The notes under the pieces were generated by a model. It did no database searches. It had not been told where the DNA came from and saw only the letters and a list, made by a program, of their open reading frames with translations. Shown one piece after another: positions 26,139 to 34,525 of a stretch of 42,841 nt of DNA (its first letter is position 1; every line of letters starts with the position of its first letter). The DNA is from Microscillaceae bacterium (GTDB lineage: Bacteria > Bacteroidota > Bacteroidia > Cytophagales > Microscillaceae). Location of the stretch: positions 1-42,841 of the forward strand of contig JAABSX010000035.1 in assembly GCA_011390205.1 (NCBI GenBank), written 5' to 3'. Both the position numbers and the translations under genes were made by a program.

Positions 26139-26327
26139 TTAAAGGCTATCGCCATGGTAGCTAGGTCTGCCATTTTCGCCAAAGTCCATCTTAAAGCCTA
26201 AAGGAGTTAATTCCAAGTTTTCTACAAAAAGGTCTATCCGCCTCAGCACATTGCCGGATGATATGAGTTCATCGAGTGGGGATGTAAGACTATATGTAGC
26301 CCTGTTTTTTCTTAGAATAAATCTCAT
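26139..26327 (-). CDS. Small unknown protein, complete member of duplicated family
   Basis: 62 residues from the ATG at 26327: MRFILRKNRATYSLTSPLDE, later LELTPLGFKMDFGENGRP and YHGDSL at the C-terminus. The composition is protein-like, and a homologous start (MKYRLSENRAT) with the same upstream 41-bp repeat occurs at 23375, which supports it as a real gene with its own promoter. Its direction is opposite to the other genes in the region. The function is unknown; the size would suit an immunity or antitoxin protein, without further evidence. Confidence 0.5.
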   Translation of the reverse strand: MRFILRKNRATYSLTSPLDELISSGNVLRRIDLFVENLELTPLGFKMDFGENGRPSYHGDSL

Positions 26328-26357
26328 TTCATAAGATAGGTGTTTTTTTGATTTTGT

Positions 26358-26398
26358 ACTATCTTTACAAAAATTAGTTTTTAGACAGACTGACGTTG
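26358..26398. repeat. 41-bp direct repeat, copy 2
   Basis: Matches 23407-23447 at 40 of 41 positions. On the minus strand it lies 31 bases before the ATG at 26327 (32 bases in copy 1) and includes TAATTTTTGTAAAGATAG, which resembles a Bacteroidota -7 region, so it probably carries the promoter of the small gene. Confidence 0.8.
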
Positions 26399-26409
26399 GT
26401 GGCAAGGCT

Positions 26410-26901
26410 ATGACGACACAACAAACAGAAATGACGACTATAAAGTATAAAGACTGGGAGTTCATAGTGGACAAAAAACTCACTAAACAGACTTACGAAA
26501 AAGTTGAAATTGGTGGAGCAGAAAGCTGTACTTGTAACAACTGTAAGAACTTTACTAGCAATAGAGAAAATATATATCCACAAGAAACTAAAGAATTACT
26601 GACAAGCTTAGGAATCGATTACCGCAAAGAATGTGAAGTTTGGCATTATTGTAAAGACGAATTTGGAAGACATTATTATAGTGGTTGGTTTCATTTTAAA
26701 GGGAAATTCAAAGGAAAAAGTCTTTCTGCACCGACACCTGATACGCCTTTTACTTATGACTTGACACCAATTACTGACACATTCAGCCTAGGTTTTCTTT
26801 ATGACAGTTCACTAACATTTTTTGAGGACAAAGAGAATTTGGTTCAAGTTGAGTTTGACACTAAAACAACTTGGACAATTGATGAAGATGAAAGTAAATG
26901 A
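26410..26901 (+). CDS. Cys-containing conserved hypothetical protein
   Basis: 163 residues, ATG at 26410 (a second ATG eight codons later is possible). The N-terminal half has CTCNNCKNF (about 40-48), then YPQETKELLTSLGIDYRKE and VWHYC. The signature 'C-x-C-x2-C-x-N-F ... YP ... LL..LGID' followed by a G-W-F-H-F strand (YYSGWFHFKGKF) recalls a small family of unknown function found across several phyla, often encoded singly. The Cys cluster could bind zinc. It is the last plus-strand gene of the cassette-like region; the 41-bp repeat copy 2 is immediately upstream. Confidence 0.65.
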   Translation: MTTQQTEMTTIKYKDWEFIVDKKLTKQTYEKVEIGGAESCTCNNCKNFTSNRENIYPQETKELLTSLGIDYRKECEVWHYCKDEFGRHYYSGWFHFKGKFKGKSLSAPTPDTPFTYDLTPITDTFSLGFLYDSSLTFFEDKENLVQVEFDTKTTWTIDEDESK

Positions 26902-26957
26902 AAGCCCAGCCACTGGACTGTGGTGCTTTTTATGATTTTTTATTCTAAGACTTTCTA

Positions 26958-29489
26958 TTAATCCTCTTCCTTCTTAGTGCTTACCGTCTTATAAATAGCA
27001 AAACCCAAGCCCAAGAGCAATAAGAGTGAGCAAATTAAGGCAATTGTTTCACCTTGTCGGTATATCTGAGATTGAAATTTGAACTCTATTTTGTGTTTGC
27101 CAGGAGGTATCACCAAGCCTCTCAAGATATAATTTGCTCTGAGATGTGGCACGGGTTTATCATCAAGATATGCTTGCCACTCACTTTTACCTTCGTTGAC
27201 ATAATATATTTCTGAAAAAATAGCCAACTGAGGAGAAGTAGTACTACTCTCATAAAGCAAGTAATTGGGTTCATTTTTGGTTAATTTGATACTTGCCTTA
27301 GCATCAGATTTAATATTTAGACTTTTGACATATACCTCGAAATCTTTGTCTATAAAAGCAGTCTCAGCAGGGTCAAAATCCTTGAGTGCATTGATTTCTT
27401 CATCAGGGCTATTGACCATTTTAAATTCTTTGACAAACCAAGCATTGCCCAGTGCATCAGGGTTTTCTTGGGCAATAGGTTCTCCATTTTGTCCCCCCAA
27501 GATAAAGTATTTGGCATTGAGCATGTTATAAGTCGCACGGTTGTTTTGTCCTAGGTGCTGTTCTATGACATCCTGATAGCGGCGAAGTTTAGCCCCGTGA
27601 TAGCCTCCAATGGATTGATGCCAGTAAGAAGTGGTAGCATCATTAAAAGGGCTGACAGTCGTATTGAATACCCTGAAGCTCAAAGTCTTGTCTGCCAATA
27701 TTTTTTTATCTGCCTCTGTGGGTTCAAATACTGCTTCAAAACGGCTTTTCTTCACAAAATCTTCATCATTCAGGTATCTCCAATCTATGCCCCACATATC
27801 TATCAATGCCAGCAAAGCCAAGGCACTCACGGCATAGATGGGCTGTATCGCTCCTCCAAAGGCAAACCACAAAGCCCCAAAAGCCAGTGCCACAAAGATA
27901 AAAGAACGCCAAGCATCATTTCTTTGCATAGTAGCACGGTCACTTCTGATGCCTTGCATGATTTCTTGAGCCAAGTTTTCATTGTTGCCCAGCTGTTGGC
28001 TGAGGTTTTTGGCAAATAAATCATCTTGATTCATTTCTGTTTTCTTGCCATTGGCATCATAGCTTTCTTGCGTAGCATTGGTTGTATAGCTTTGGAAAGA
28101 ACCCCCTAGCAAGGCAAAAAATAGAATAAGCCCTCCTACGATTCCACCACTCCACTGCAAGGCATAGCGAGCCTTCGCCTTGTCTAGGCCCTCTTCAAAA
28201 AGGGTCTGTAAGCCCAAGATAGCCCCCCAAACCAAAAACAAAGGGATAATGGACAAGACCATCGTTACGGCTCTAAACTTATTGTAAAGAGGAATATAAT
28301 CAAACATAAAATTGTTAAAGCCTGCTAGATTCTTGCCCCAAGCCAGCATTGTAAAGAGAATAACCACACTGAGTAGCCACCATTTGATTGGATTTTTGCT
28401 CAAAAACATTCCCAATACAAAAAGAAAGCATATAATTGCTCCCATGTAGGCTGGACCAGAGGTAAAAGGCTGTGCTCCCCAATAGTAGGGCATATTGGCT
28501 GCAATCTGCGGATTGAGTCCATTTTCTTGAAATACTTTGTATGTCCTAGATTTATCTCCGAGTGAAACCCCTGAGCCACTTCCCCCTCCATAAAAATTAG
28601 GAATCAGGTAAGTAAAAGTTTCCATTTTGCCATAGCTCCACTGAAAAGCATAATCTCTATCCGTGCCACCTGTTGATTCTGTATTGCTTTTTAGCTCAGA
28701 GCCACCTCTATTGCTTTGCTCGGCGTAAGAATAGCTTACCATTAGCCTCGAAGCGTGCGACCCAACGCTTAGCATCCCTGCAATCGCCAAGGCAATAGAC
28801 GCAAAAGCAAACTCTCTTAGATTAAGTGAGCGATTTTCTGTGGTACGCAGACGGATGATTAACTCATAAATGGCATATAAAATCAAAGCCAAAACAGCAT
28901 AATAAGTAATCTGAACATGATTGGCATATAACTCAATGCCTGCAAAAAGACCAGCCAATGCACTTCCTAGAAGTATCTTGCCTCTGTAGGTCATCAGCAC
29001 AGCCCCCACAAAAGGAGGCAGAAAAGCAACTGCGATTACCTTAGAGACATGCCCTGCTTCTATATTAATCACACTGTAAGAGGCAAAGGCAAAGCCAATC
29101 GCTCCTAAAATAGCCAATTCTTTGCGATAACCAAGCATCATTGCCATCAGATAAAAACCCAACATATACAAAAAAAGCAGATTGGCTGGAGAAGGGATGC
29201 TATACGTAATAAAACGACCGATGCGTGTCGTCAGACTCATAGGATAATCCATATAAATCATGAAAGAGGGCATTCCGCTAAACATAGTAGGTGCCCACAG
29301 CGAGATGTCTCCTGTTTCTTTCTGAAACTCTTGCAGCTTCTGTGCAGAGCCTTGTGCCTGAATCATATCGTTTTGTAATAACTTCTTCCCTTCCAAAATG
29401 GGATAGTTGTAAAACAGTGATACCATCAAGAAACCCAAGATGATAAGTAAATGAGGAATAAGGGAAGATAAAATATTTTTGAGCTTCAT
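26958..29489 (-). CDS. YfhO-family membrane protein
   Basis: 843 residues from the ATG at 29489 (the frame extends to a TTG at 29528, but MKLKNILSSLIPHLLIILG gives a normal first membrane span). About a dozen hydrophobic segments in the first two thirds, with an extracytoplasmic loop motif MFSGMPSFMIYMDYP and a QANMPYYWGAQPFTSGPAYMG block; then a large soluble C-terminal domain (about 560-800) with FNDATTSYWHQSIGGYHGAKLRRYQD, and a final span TIALICSLLLLLGLGFAIY. YfhO is a GT-C-like family; the B. subtilis member takes part in teichoic-acid glycosylation. In Bacteroidota it is widespread and probably a polyprenyl-sugar-dependent glycosyltransferase for envelope glycans; the target is unknown. 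Confidence 0.88.
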   Translation of the reverse strand: MKLKNILSSLIPHLLIILGFLMVSLFYNYPILEGKKLLQNDMIQAQGSAQKLQEFQKETGDISLWAPTMFSGMPSFMIYMDYPMSLTTRIGRFITYSIPSPANLLFLYMLGFYLMAMMLGYRKELAILGAIGFAFASYSVINIEAGHVSKVIAVAFLPPFVGAVLMTYRGKILLGSALAGLFAGIELYANHVQITYYAVLALILYAIYELIIRLRTTENRSLNLREFAFASIALAIAGMLSVGSHASRLMVSYSYAEQSNRGGSELKSNTESTGGTDRDYAFQWSYGKMETFTYLIPNFYGGGSGSGVSLGDKSRTYKVFQENGLNPQIAANMPYYWGAQPFTSGPAYMGAIICFLFVLGMFLSKNPIKWWLLSVVILFTMLAWGKNLAGFNNFMFDYIPLYNKFRAVTMVLSIIPLFLVWGAILGLQTLFEEGLDKAKARYALQWSGGIVGGLILFFALLGGSFQSYTTNATQESYDANGKKTEMNQDDLFAKNLSQQLGNNENLAQEIMQGIRSDRATMQRNDAWRSFIFVALAFGALWFAFGGAIQPIYAVSALALLALIDMWGIDWRYLNDEDFVKKSRFEAVFEPTEADKKILADKTLSFRVFNTTVSPFNDATTSYWHQSIGGYHGAKLRRYQDVIEQHLGQNNRATYNMLNAKYFILGGQNGEPIAQENPDALGNAWFVKEFKMVNSPDEEINALKDFDPAETAFIDKDFEVYVKSLNIKSDAKASIKLTKNEPNYLLYESSTTSPQLAIFSEIYYVNEGKSEWQAYLDDKPVPHLRANYILRGLVIPPGKHKIEFKFQSQIYRQGETIALICSLLLLLGLGFAIYKTVSTKKEED

Positions 29490-29636
29490 AAATTTTATTT
29501 TGGCCAAAGCCTTTTTCTGAAGTAGCAAAGAAACTCACTCAAAAGCAGATTTTCAAATCTTTTTGAGCTTTGAGCATAAAAAATCGAATAAAATTAACTT
29601 ATTGCAAACGATAACTATGATTTAATCTAAAAAGAC

Positions 29637-29666
29637 TTGCAGACTTTTATTTTTTTCTTAATTTAG
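29637..29666 (+). promoter_or_regulatory. Promoter candidate for pfkA
   Basis: TTG at 29637-29639, 19 bases, then TAATTTAG at 29659-29666 (one mismatch to TAnnTTTG). The start of transcription would be near 29673, 36 bases before the ATG. It is based on the phylum consensus only. Confidence 0.35.
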
Positions 29667-29708
29667 ATTTCGGAAATTTGCGGTAACTAATCTAAACCCC
29701 TTATAACA

Positions 29709-30680
29709 ATGAACAGAATTGCAGTATTTACTTCGGGTGGAGATGCACCAGGCATGAACGCTTGCATCAGAGCAGTAGTACGCTGTGCCATTTACCATGA
29801 TGTAGAAATCTATGGCATCAAGCGTGGCTTTGATGGCATGATTAAAGGAAATATATATCCTATGAACTCCCATTCGGTAAGTAACATCATCCAAAAAGGA
29901 GGCACTATCCTAAAATCAGCTCGTAGCAAGGAATTTATGACTGAAGAAGGTAGAAAAAAAGCATACCAACAGTTGCGTAACTTTGATATTGATGGCTTGA
30001 TTGCCATTGGCGGCAATGGTACTTTTACAGGTGCAAAAATTTTTCATGAAGAGTTTGGAATCCCAACTGTAGGCTGCCCTGGCACGATTGACAATGATTT
30101 ATTCGGTACGGACAATACCATAGGCTATGATACAGCCGTAAACACTGCCCTAGATGCAATTGATAAAATCAGAGATACAGCTGATTCACATAATCGTATT
30201 TTCTTTATAGAAGTGATGGGGCGAGACTCAGGTTATATTGCTATACAATCTGCCATCGGTGGAGGTGCAGAGCTAGTAATGGTGCCCGAAACACGCACCA
30301 CCATTGAAGATGTCATCGAGACCCTCAAAGAAGGACGCTTGAAGCATAAAACCTCTGCCATTGTGATAGTAGCAGAAGGCGATGAAGAAGGCAATGCTAC
30401 TGAAATAGCTGCTAAAGTCAAAGAGAAAACCCTTGATTTAGACATCAAAGTAACTACCCTTGGGCATATCCAAAGGGGAGGCTCCCCTACGGCTAGAGAT
30501 AGAATCTTAGCCAGCCGAACGGGCTTGGCTGCTGTAGAGGGTTTGCTCAATGGAATGAAAAGTGTCATGGCGGGAATCGTGAATGATGAACTGGTCTATA
30601 CTTCTTTTGCAGATACTATTCAGAAAGGAAAACCTATCCACGAGGATTTGATTCGTATGGTAAGTGTACTCAGCATCTAA
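29709..30680 (+). CDS. pfkA: 6-phosphofructokinase with N103 in the catalytic loop
   Basis: 323 residues, the length of bacterial PfkA. The glycine-rich ATP site TSGGDAPGMN, the substrate block PGTIDND (Asp128 is the catalytic-base equivalent), EVMGRDSG and LGHIQRGGSPTARDR are all present. The loop that reads GGDGS in E. coli reads GGNGT here, so the Mg-ATP-contacting Asp103 is replaced by Asn at exactly position 103 (codon AAT at 30015). Gly104, which distinguishes ATP- from PPi-dependent enzymes, is kept. It phosphorylates fructose 6-phosphate in glycolysis. Monocistronic, ending in a bidirectional hairpin. Whether Asn103 lowers activity or changes phosphate-donor use cannot be told from sequence. 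Confidence 0.92.
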   Translation: MNRIAVFTSGGDAPGMNACIRAVVRCAIYHDVEIYGIKRGFDGMIKGNIYPMNSHSVSNIIQKGGTILKSARSKEFMTEEGRKKAYQQLRNFDIDGLIAIGGNGTFTGAKIFHEEFGIPTVGCPGTIDNDLFGTDNTIGYDTAVNTALDAIDKIRDTADSHNRIFFIEVMGRDSGYIAIQSAIGGGAELVMVPETRTTIEDVIETLKEGRLKHKTSAIVIVAEGDEEGNATEIAAKVKEKTLDLDIKVTTLGHIQRGGSPTARDRILASRTGLAAVEGLLNGMKSVMAGIVNDELVYTSFADTIQKGKPIHEDLIRMVSVLSI

Positions 30681-30710
30681 AAAACAAAATCTATTTATAT
30701 TGGAGATAAA

Positions 30711-30747
30711 AAAAGCCATTCACAGTTCAAAACTATGAATGGCTTTC
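30711..30747. terminator. Bidirectional terminator between pfkA and the GIDE gene
   Basis: AAGCCATTCA (30713-30722) and TGAATGGCTT (30736-30745) form a perfect 10-bp stem with A-rich sequence on the left and T-rich on the right, serving the convergent genes on both sides. Confidence 0.8.
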
Positions 30748-30777
30748 CATATACTGTAAATACAGATAAAAGAATGC

Positions 30778-31551
30778 TTAAAAGAAAGAAGCGATAATAC
30801 AGCCCACACCAGCAACTACCGACACGATTGAAGCTATCTTCTGCCACTTTGCAGCACCTTCAGCCGCACTTATGAGTTCATCTTCTGATTTAGTAGAAAC
30901 CAAAAAAGGTTTATCCTTTTCTTTGGGCTTGCTTACCATAAGCTCTCCACTCCTGTCATTTACCTCCCCTAGTATATATAGTTTTGCATTGTTGGGGATG
31001 ATTTTTTCTTTGTAGCGATACCCAATGGTGCGAGAGCCACTCATATTTCCAAAGGAAATATTCAACCCTCTGGGAGCTTCTGATTCAAAACGATCTACAC
31101 TTTGCATGAAATCTTTCTTTGCACCTTGCATATCTATTTTGATTAGGGAGCCACTGCCATCATTGAGTGTAAAGATTACATATTCAGACTGCTCTGACAC
31201 AGTTTCTGAGCGTCTTTTGACTACAGAGCGGTAGTTTCCTTCGTTGTCACGTTCTTGCTCGGTTACTTCATATTCACGCTCTACGCTTGACTCATACGCC
31301 AGGGCAGGCCGCTGACTATGTGCTGCGGTGAGTGGATGTTCGCTAATGCCCACTCCTACGAGCTCTACGATGTTTCCGCTGTATGACCCTATGCCTACAG
31401 TATCTTTTAGATCATTGTAGAGTTGGGTGACTTCCTGTGTGGAGGAGGTCTCGTAGTACTTAATATCTAGTGCTTTGTTAAGCTGCTGTTGGCGAGCATA
31501 GTAAAATCCTCCACCCGCCAGCAGCAATATTATTCCTATGATTAATAACAT
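30778..31551 (-). CDS. GIDE-domain membrane protein (third gene of pspA operon)
   Basis: 257 residues. One membrane span at the N-terminus (2-19) and one at the C-terminus (about 238-256). The middle is the GIDE fold (also in the human mitochondrial E3 ligase MUL1/GIDE, without the RING finger here): GNIVELVGVGISEHPLTAAHS, RPALAYESSVEREYEV, FTLNDGSGSLIKID and LYILGEVND. The function of bacterial GIDE proteins is unknown, but they cluster with membrane-stress genes. It lies 24 bases after the YbjN-like gene and follows pspA in the same direction, which supports a role in envelope-stress sensing. The stop is within a few bases of the bidirectional terminator. Confidence 0.8.
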   Translation of the reverse strand: MLLIIGIILLLAGGGFYYARQQQLNKALDIKYYETSSTQEVTQLYNDLKDTVGIGSYSGNIVELVGVGISEHPLTAAHSQRPALAYESSVEREYEVTEQERDNEGNYRSVVKRRSETVSEQSEYVIFTLNDGSGSLIKIDMQGAKKDFMQSVDRFESEAPRGLNISFGNMSGSRTIGYRYKEKIIPNNAKLYILGEVNDRSGELMVSKPKEKDKPFLVSTKSEDELISAAEGAAKWQKIASIVSVVAGVGCIIASFF

Positions 31552-31575
31552 ATACTTATTATAACCAATAAAAAT

Positions 31576-32025
31576 TTAAGAAGCTTCTAGTTGTGTACTT
31601 CCCACAGGATCACCATATTCATCAGCAGTCATCGCCACCATTTGTACGGCTGCCTGAAACTCATTCATGTCAAGGTTTTTACCTGCAAGTGAGTAACTAA
31701 AAATGGGCTGCCCTTCAAAAGTAACACCAAAACCACCAAAAGTGATACTTGCGTTGAGGCGCAGTAATTGGTCTTTGGTATCTTGGTTTACCTCTACATC
31801 TTCATCTCCTAGATAAGCATATACTTTTACAAGCACGTCCTCACTGTGCCAAGGCAATACTTGGACAGTTACGGTTACGCTACCGAAGGTAAAGGTATAG
31901 AAGTCATCTATTTTCACGATTTCATAGTCGTGAAATAGCTCTGACATATATTTACTTACTGTTTCTTGAGTGGAGTTGATGAGTGCTTCATTGACTCCGT
32001 CTTTTAAAATATTAAACTTAGGCAT
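31576..32025 (-). CDS. YbjN-like protein (second gene of pspA operon)
   Basis: 149 residues from the ATG at 32025; the longer frame from 32103 overlaps pspA and is unlikely. The blocks KIDDFYTFTFGSVTVTVQVLP, LLRLNASITFGGFGVTFEGQ and FQAAVQMVAMTADEYGD fit the YbjN/T3SS-chaperone-like fold (LLRLN..., GGFG, ...TADEY at the end). YbjN-type proteins bind other proteins and are linked to stress responses and motility in enterobacteria. It lies between pspA (31 bases upstream) and the GIDE gene, so it is probably an adaptor or regulator of the same membrane-stress complex. Confidence 0.7.
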   Translation of the reverse strand: MPKFNILKDGVNEALINSTQETVSKYMSELFHDYEIVKIDDFYTFTFGSVTVTVQVLPWHSEDVLVKVYAYLGDEDVEVNQDTKDQLLRLNASITFGGFGVTFEGQPIFSYSLAGKNLDMNEFQAAVQMVAMTADEYGDPVGSTQLEAS

Positions 32026-32056
32026 TGATTTGTTAGTTTTTGAGTGGATAGATAAA

Positions 32057-32731
32057 TTATTCTCCTTGATTAAGTTTAGCACGTAGGCGAGCCAAATCGT
32101 CATCTACAGCACTGCTTTGAGATAGTTGTTTGAAGTCATCATCAAGAGATGCATTATTTCCTTCGGCTAATTCAGTAAATGCTTCTGCTTCTGACTCTGT
32201 TTTAAGGATTTTTTCTTCCCATTTGTCGAATTTAGCAAAGCTGTTGCCCGTGTCTAGTCCACCTACTTGTTTAGCAATTTGCTTTTGAGCTTTAGCAGCT
32301 TGGCTACGAGCGATGAGGGTGCTTTCTTTCATGCGGGCCTCACTTAATTTTTGTTTAAGCTGCTCTACCTGTCCTTTTAGTTTAGAAGTAGTCTGAGAAG
32401 CTGCCTCATACATTTGCTTGTATTGGTTTGCTTGTGTGTCTGCTTCAGACTTTTTAGCAAGTGCTTTGCGGGCAAGTTCTTCATTGCCTGCATTGAGTGC
32501 TTGCATTGCTTTCTGCTCCCAGTTTTGAGAAGCTTGGTGATGCGTTTTGTAATCACGCTCTAGCTTTTTCTCTTGTGCCATAGCAGTAGCAAGGCCCGAA
32601 GTAGCTTTGGCAATGGCTTCTTGCATCTCAATCACCATTTGCTTAATCATTTTTTCTGGATCTTCCATATTGTCCAGAGCATCGTTTACATTTGCTTTGA
32701 AAATGTCGCTTATTCTTCCAAAGATACCCAT
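32057..32731 (-). CDS. pspA: Phage shock protein A family (PspA/IM30)
   Basis: 224 residues, the standard PspA length. The N-terminal amphipathic helix and first coiled-coil turn read MGIFGRISDIFKANVNDALD and EDPEKMIKQMVIEMQEAI, diagnostic of the family (ESCRT-III-like membrane remodelling proteins). The remainder is an Ala/Gln/Lys/Glu coiled coil to about residue 185, with an acidic tail ending LRAKLNQGE. PspA binds stressed inner membrane and stops proton leakage. No pspF/pspB/pspC genes are nearby; instead a YbjN-like and a GIDE gene follow, an alternative partner set. The ATG is at 32731; no clear promoter box is visible in the AT-rich 279 bases upstream. Confidence 0.95.
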   Translation of the reverse strand: MGIFGRISDIFKANVNDALDNMEDPEKMIKQMVIEMQEAIAKATSGLATAMAQEKKLERDYKTHHQASQNWEQKAMQALNAGNEELARKALAKKSEADTQANQYKQMYEAASQTTSKLKGQVEQLKQKLSEARMKESTLIARSQAAKAQKQIAKQVGGLDTGNSFAKFDKWEEKILKTESEAEAFTELAEGNNASLDDDFKQLSQSSAVDDDLARLRAKLNQGE

Positions 32732-33010
32732 ACTTTTTTTTTATTTAGGTTACGAAATTTGTTTTTAATATCCTGTCGTAATAATACGAAATATTTTTTG
32801 TATTGAAAACTGATTTTAAAAAATATCTGAAATATCTTTTAAATATCTAAAAAAACACGTCTTTATGAAACCAATACTACTTTATCACGTAAAAGGCTAC
32901 TTTTACAAAATGGCTTTGTGTGTAATTCATTTGGCCAGATATTCAAAAAGTACAGTAAAGTACTGTTTTATTCTAAAAAGAGAATTTCATGATTTTTCAC
33001 TGATTTTATA

Positions 33011-33421
33011 CTAGCCAAAGTAAGGCTCTAAAAGGCTTTTAAGCTTCTCAGGGCAGCGTAGTATTTTGTTTCTTTGTTTTTCTATAAATACTAAAGTGGT
33101 TTTCCCTGTATTGACTTTTTCTTGTTTTTGGTTAAATATTTCATATTCGAAGGCAATTCTTACTTCGGGAAACTCACGAATAGAAAGATGTACGGAGAGT
33201 AAATCATCGTAGAGGGCAGGTTTGATGTAGCGGGTTTGCATCTCTAAAACAGGCATCAGGATTCCCTCTCGCTCTTCTAAATCTTTGTAAGGAAACCCTA
33301 AAAATCTAAATGCCTCTACACGCGCTACTTCATAATACATCGCATAATTTCCATAATAAACATATCCCATCTGGTCGGTTTCGGCATAGCGTACTCTGAT
33401 TTGGCTTTTGTGGGTAAACAT
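33011..33421 (-). CDS. Acyl-CoA thioesterase, YbgC/4HBT type
   Basis: 136 residues with a hotdog fold. The catalytic block VRYAETDQMGYVYYGNYAMY (about 9-28) carries the Asp of the 4-hydroxybenzoyl-CoA-thioesterase/YbgC family (usually D.D.MG.V...Y; Glu-Thr-Asp here). It hydrolyses short acyl-CoA thioesters in the cytoplasm; the physiological substrate is unknown. It stands alone with a separate upstream region, without the Tol-Pal genes that accompany ybgC in Proteobacteria. Confidence 0.88.
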   Translation of the reverse strand: MFTHKSQIRVRYAETDQMGYVYYGNYAMYYEVARVEAFRFLGFPYKDLEEREGILMPVLEMQTRYIKPALYDDLLSVHLSIREFPEVRIAFEYEIFNQKQEKVNTGKTTLVFIEKQRNKILRCPEKLKSLLEPYFG

Positions 33422-33541
33422 GTCGTCGTTGGTTTTAAGGTATTGTAAATAAAAGCCAATTTAGTTTTTTTTATTGATTCTGATATATTTCTGTCTTAAT
33501 AAATATTGATGGCTTGCTCAAGTCTGTGATTCATCGGCATA

Positions 33542-34525
33542 CTATCTTTGTGTAAGTACTTTGAAAGTAATGTTTTGGCTCTCCTCTGCACCTGTGATGC
33601 TAAGTATTCTTAAATATCCTTTCTTTCCATTCTGACTTACAAAGCTGTATGTAGCACCTACAGAAAGCGATTGAAATCTCATCTCTGTGTTGTGCACGAT
33701 ATTTAATGAAAGGCTTGTGGCCGTAATGGCATCAAAGCTTGCTTGTGTGGAGATATTTGGCTCATATTTAAAGCTGGTCATAGAGGCATTTGTGCCTAGT
33801 CCTGCATCTTCAAAGCCCCTGTTGGCTCTGTCATTTGGAGAAATTAGTGCAGCTATTGTGGCTTCTGTGCCTGTGGTGGCATTCCCTTCAGCATCTGTGA
33901 TGCCTGCGCTGATATTGATGTTTCTTTGCTGGGAGGTGCTGAGCATAGAGATTTGTGCATCGGTATATATGCCTTGGCTTGAGCCTACACTGCTTGCGAG
34001 GTAGCTCCCGATGTCAGTACCTTGCCCCCCTAGAATTACTTCAAATACGGGATAAAGTAGCGGATAAACCCCTCCACTGCCTCCCTGCCCTTGTGCCACT
34101 ACTTGGTAACTGTAGATGGCCCTTTGATTTTGGCCTAGGCTATTGGCTGTGATTCTGAGTGTTACAATCTGCCCTGCATTTTCATTGATTTTGATGTCAG
34201 CCGTGAAGCTAAAAAGGCTTGTATTGCCATTAGGAATAGGTAAGCTGCCACTGATGAGGGTAATTTCTTCTGTAGGGATGGGGCTGAAGCCTGTGTTTCC
34301 TATGTTTTTTTCAAAAGAAAAGCCTGTAAGCCCTTCTGGGATACTCCCGATGGCATTGATGCGGATGCTTTCTCCTTTTTCAAAATTTTGGCTTGTGTAG
34401 CCAAAGGAGTTATCTTGTGAAAGTACCACCACAAAGGAATCGCTTGGGTCAATATCTTGGTCTGCACAGGCATTCAATAGAAAAAGACAGACAGAGAGAG
34501 AAATATACAAAAATATTCTTGACAT
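33542..34525 (-). CDS. Unknown surface or periplasmic lipoprotein
   Basis: 327 residues with a lipoprotein signal (MSRIFLYISLSVCLFLLNAC; Cys20). The next residues ADQDIDP contain the acidic stretch close to Cys that resembles the Bacteroidota lipoprotein export signal, so a cell-surface position is possible. The body is beta-rich, Ser/Gly/Asn-rich with Ig-like repeats (FSFTADIKINENAGQIVTLR, ITANSLGQNQRAIYSYQ). No family named. It stands between a thioesterase and an M1 peptidase, with long intergenic spaces on both sides. Confidence 0.7.
   Translation of the reverse strand: MSRIFLYISLSVCLFLLNACADQDIDPSDSFVVVLSQDNSFGYTSQNFEKGESIRINAIGSIPEGLTGFSFEKNIGNTGFSPIPTEEITLISGSLPIPNGNTSLFSFTADIKINENAGQIVTLRITANSLGQNQRAIYSYQVVAQGQGGSGGVYPLLYPVFEVILGGQGTDIGSYLASSVGSSQGIYTDAQISMLSTSQQRNINISAGITDAEGNATTGTEATIAALISPNDRANRGFEDAGLGTNASMTSFKYEPNISTQASFDAITATSLSLNIVHNTEMRFQSLSVGATYSFVSQNGKKGYLRILSITGAEESQNITFKVLTQR

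Noticed and set aside
26010-26201. 63-residue open frame in the long cassette spacer
   Set aside because: Only a TTG start, no recognisable pattern, and it overlaps the end of the opposite small gene at 26139.
33542-34525. Reading the 327-residue lipoprotein as SusD or SusE/F
   Set aside because: It lacks SusD TPR-like motifs and has no SusC partner; only lipoprotein features and beta-rich composition are visible.
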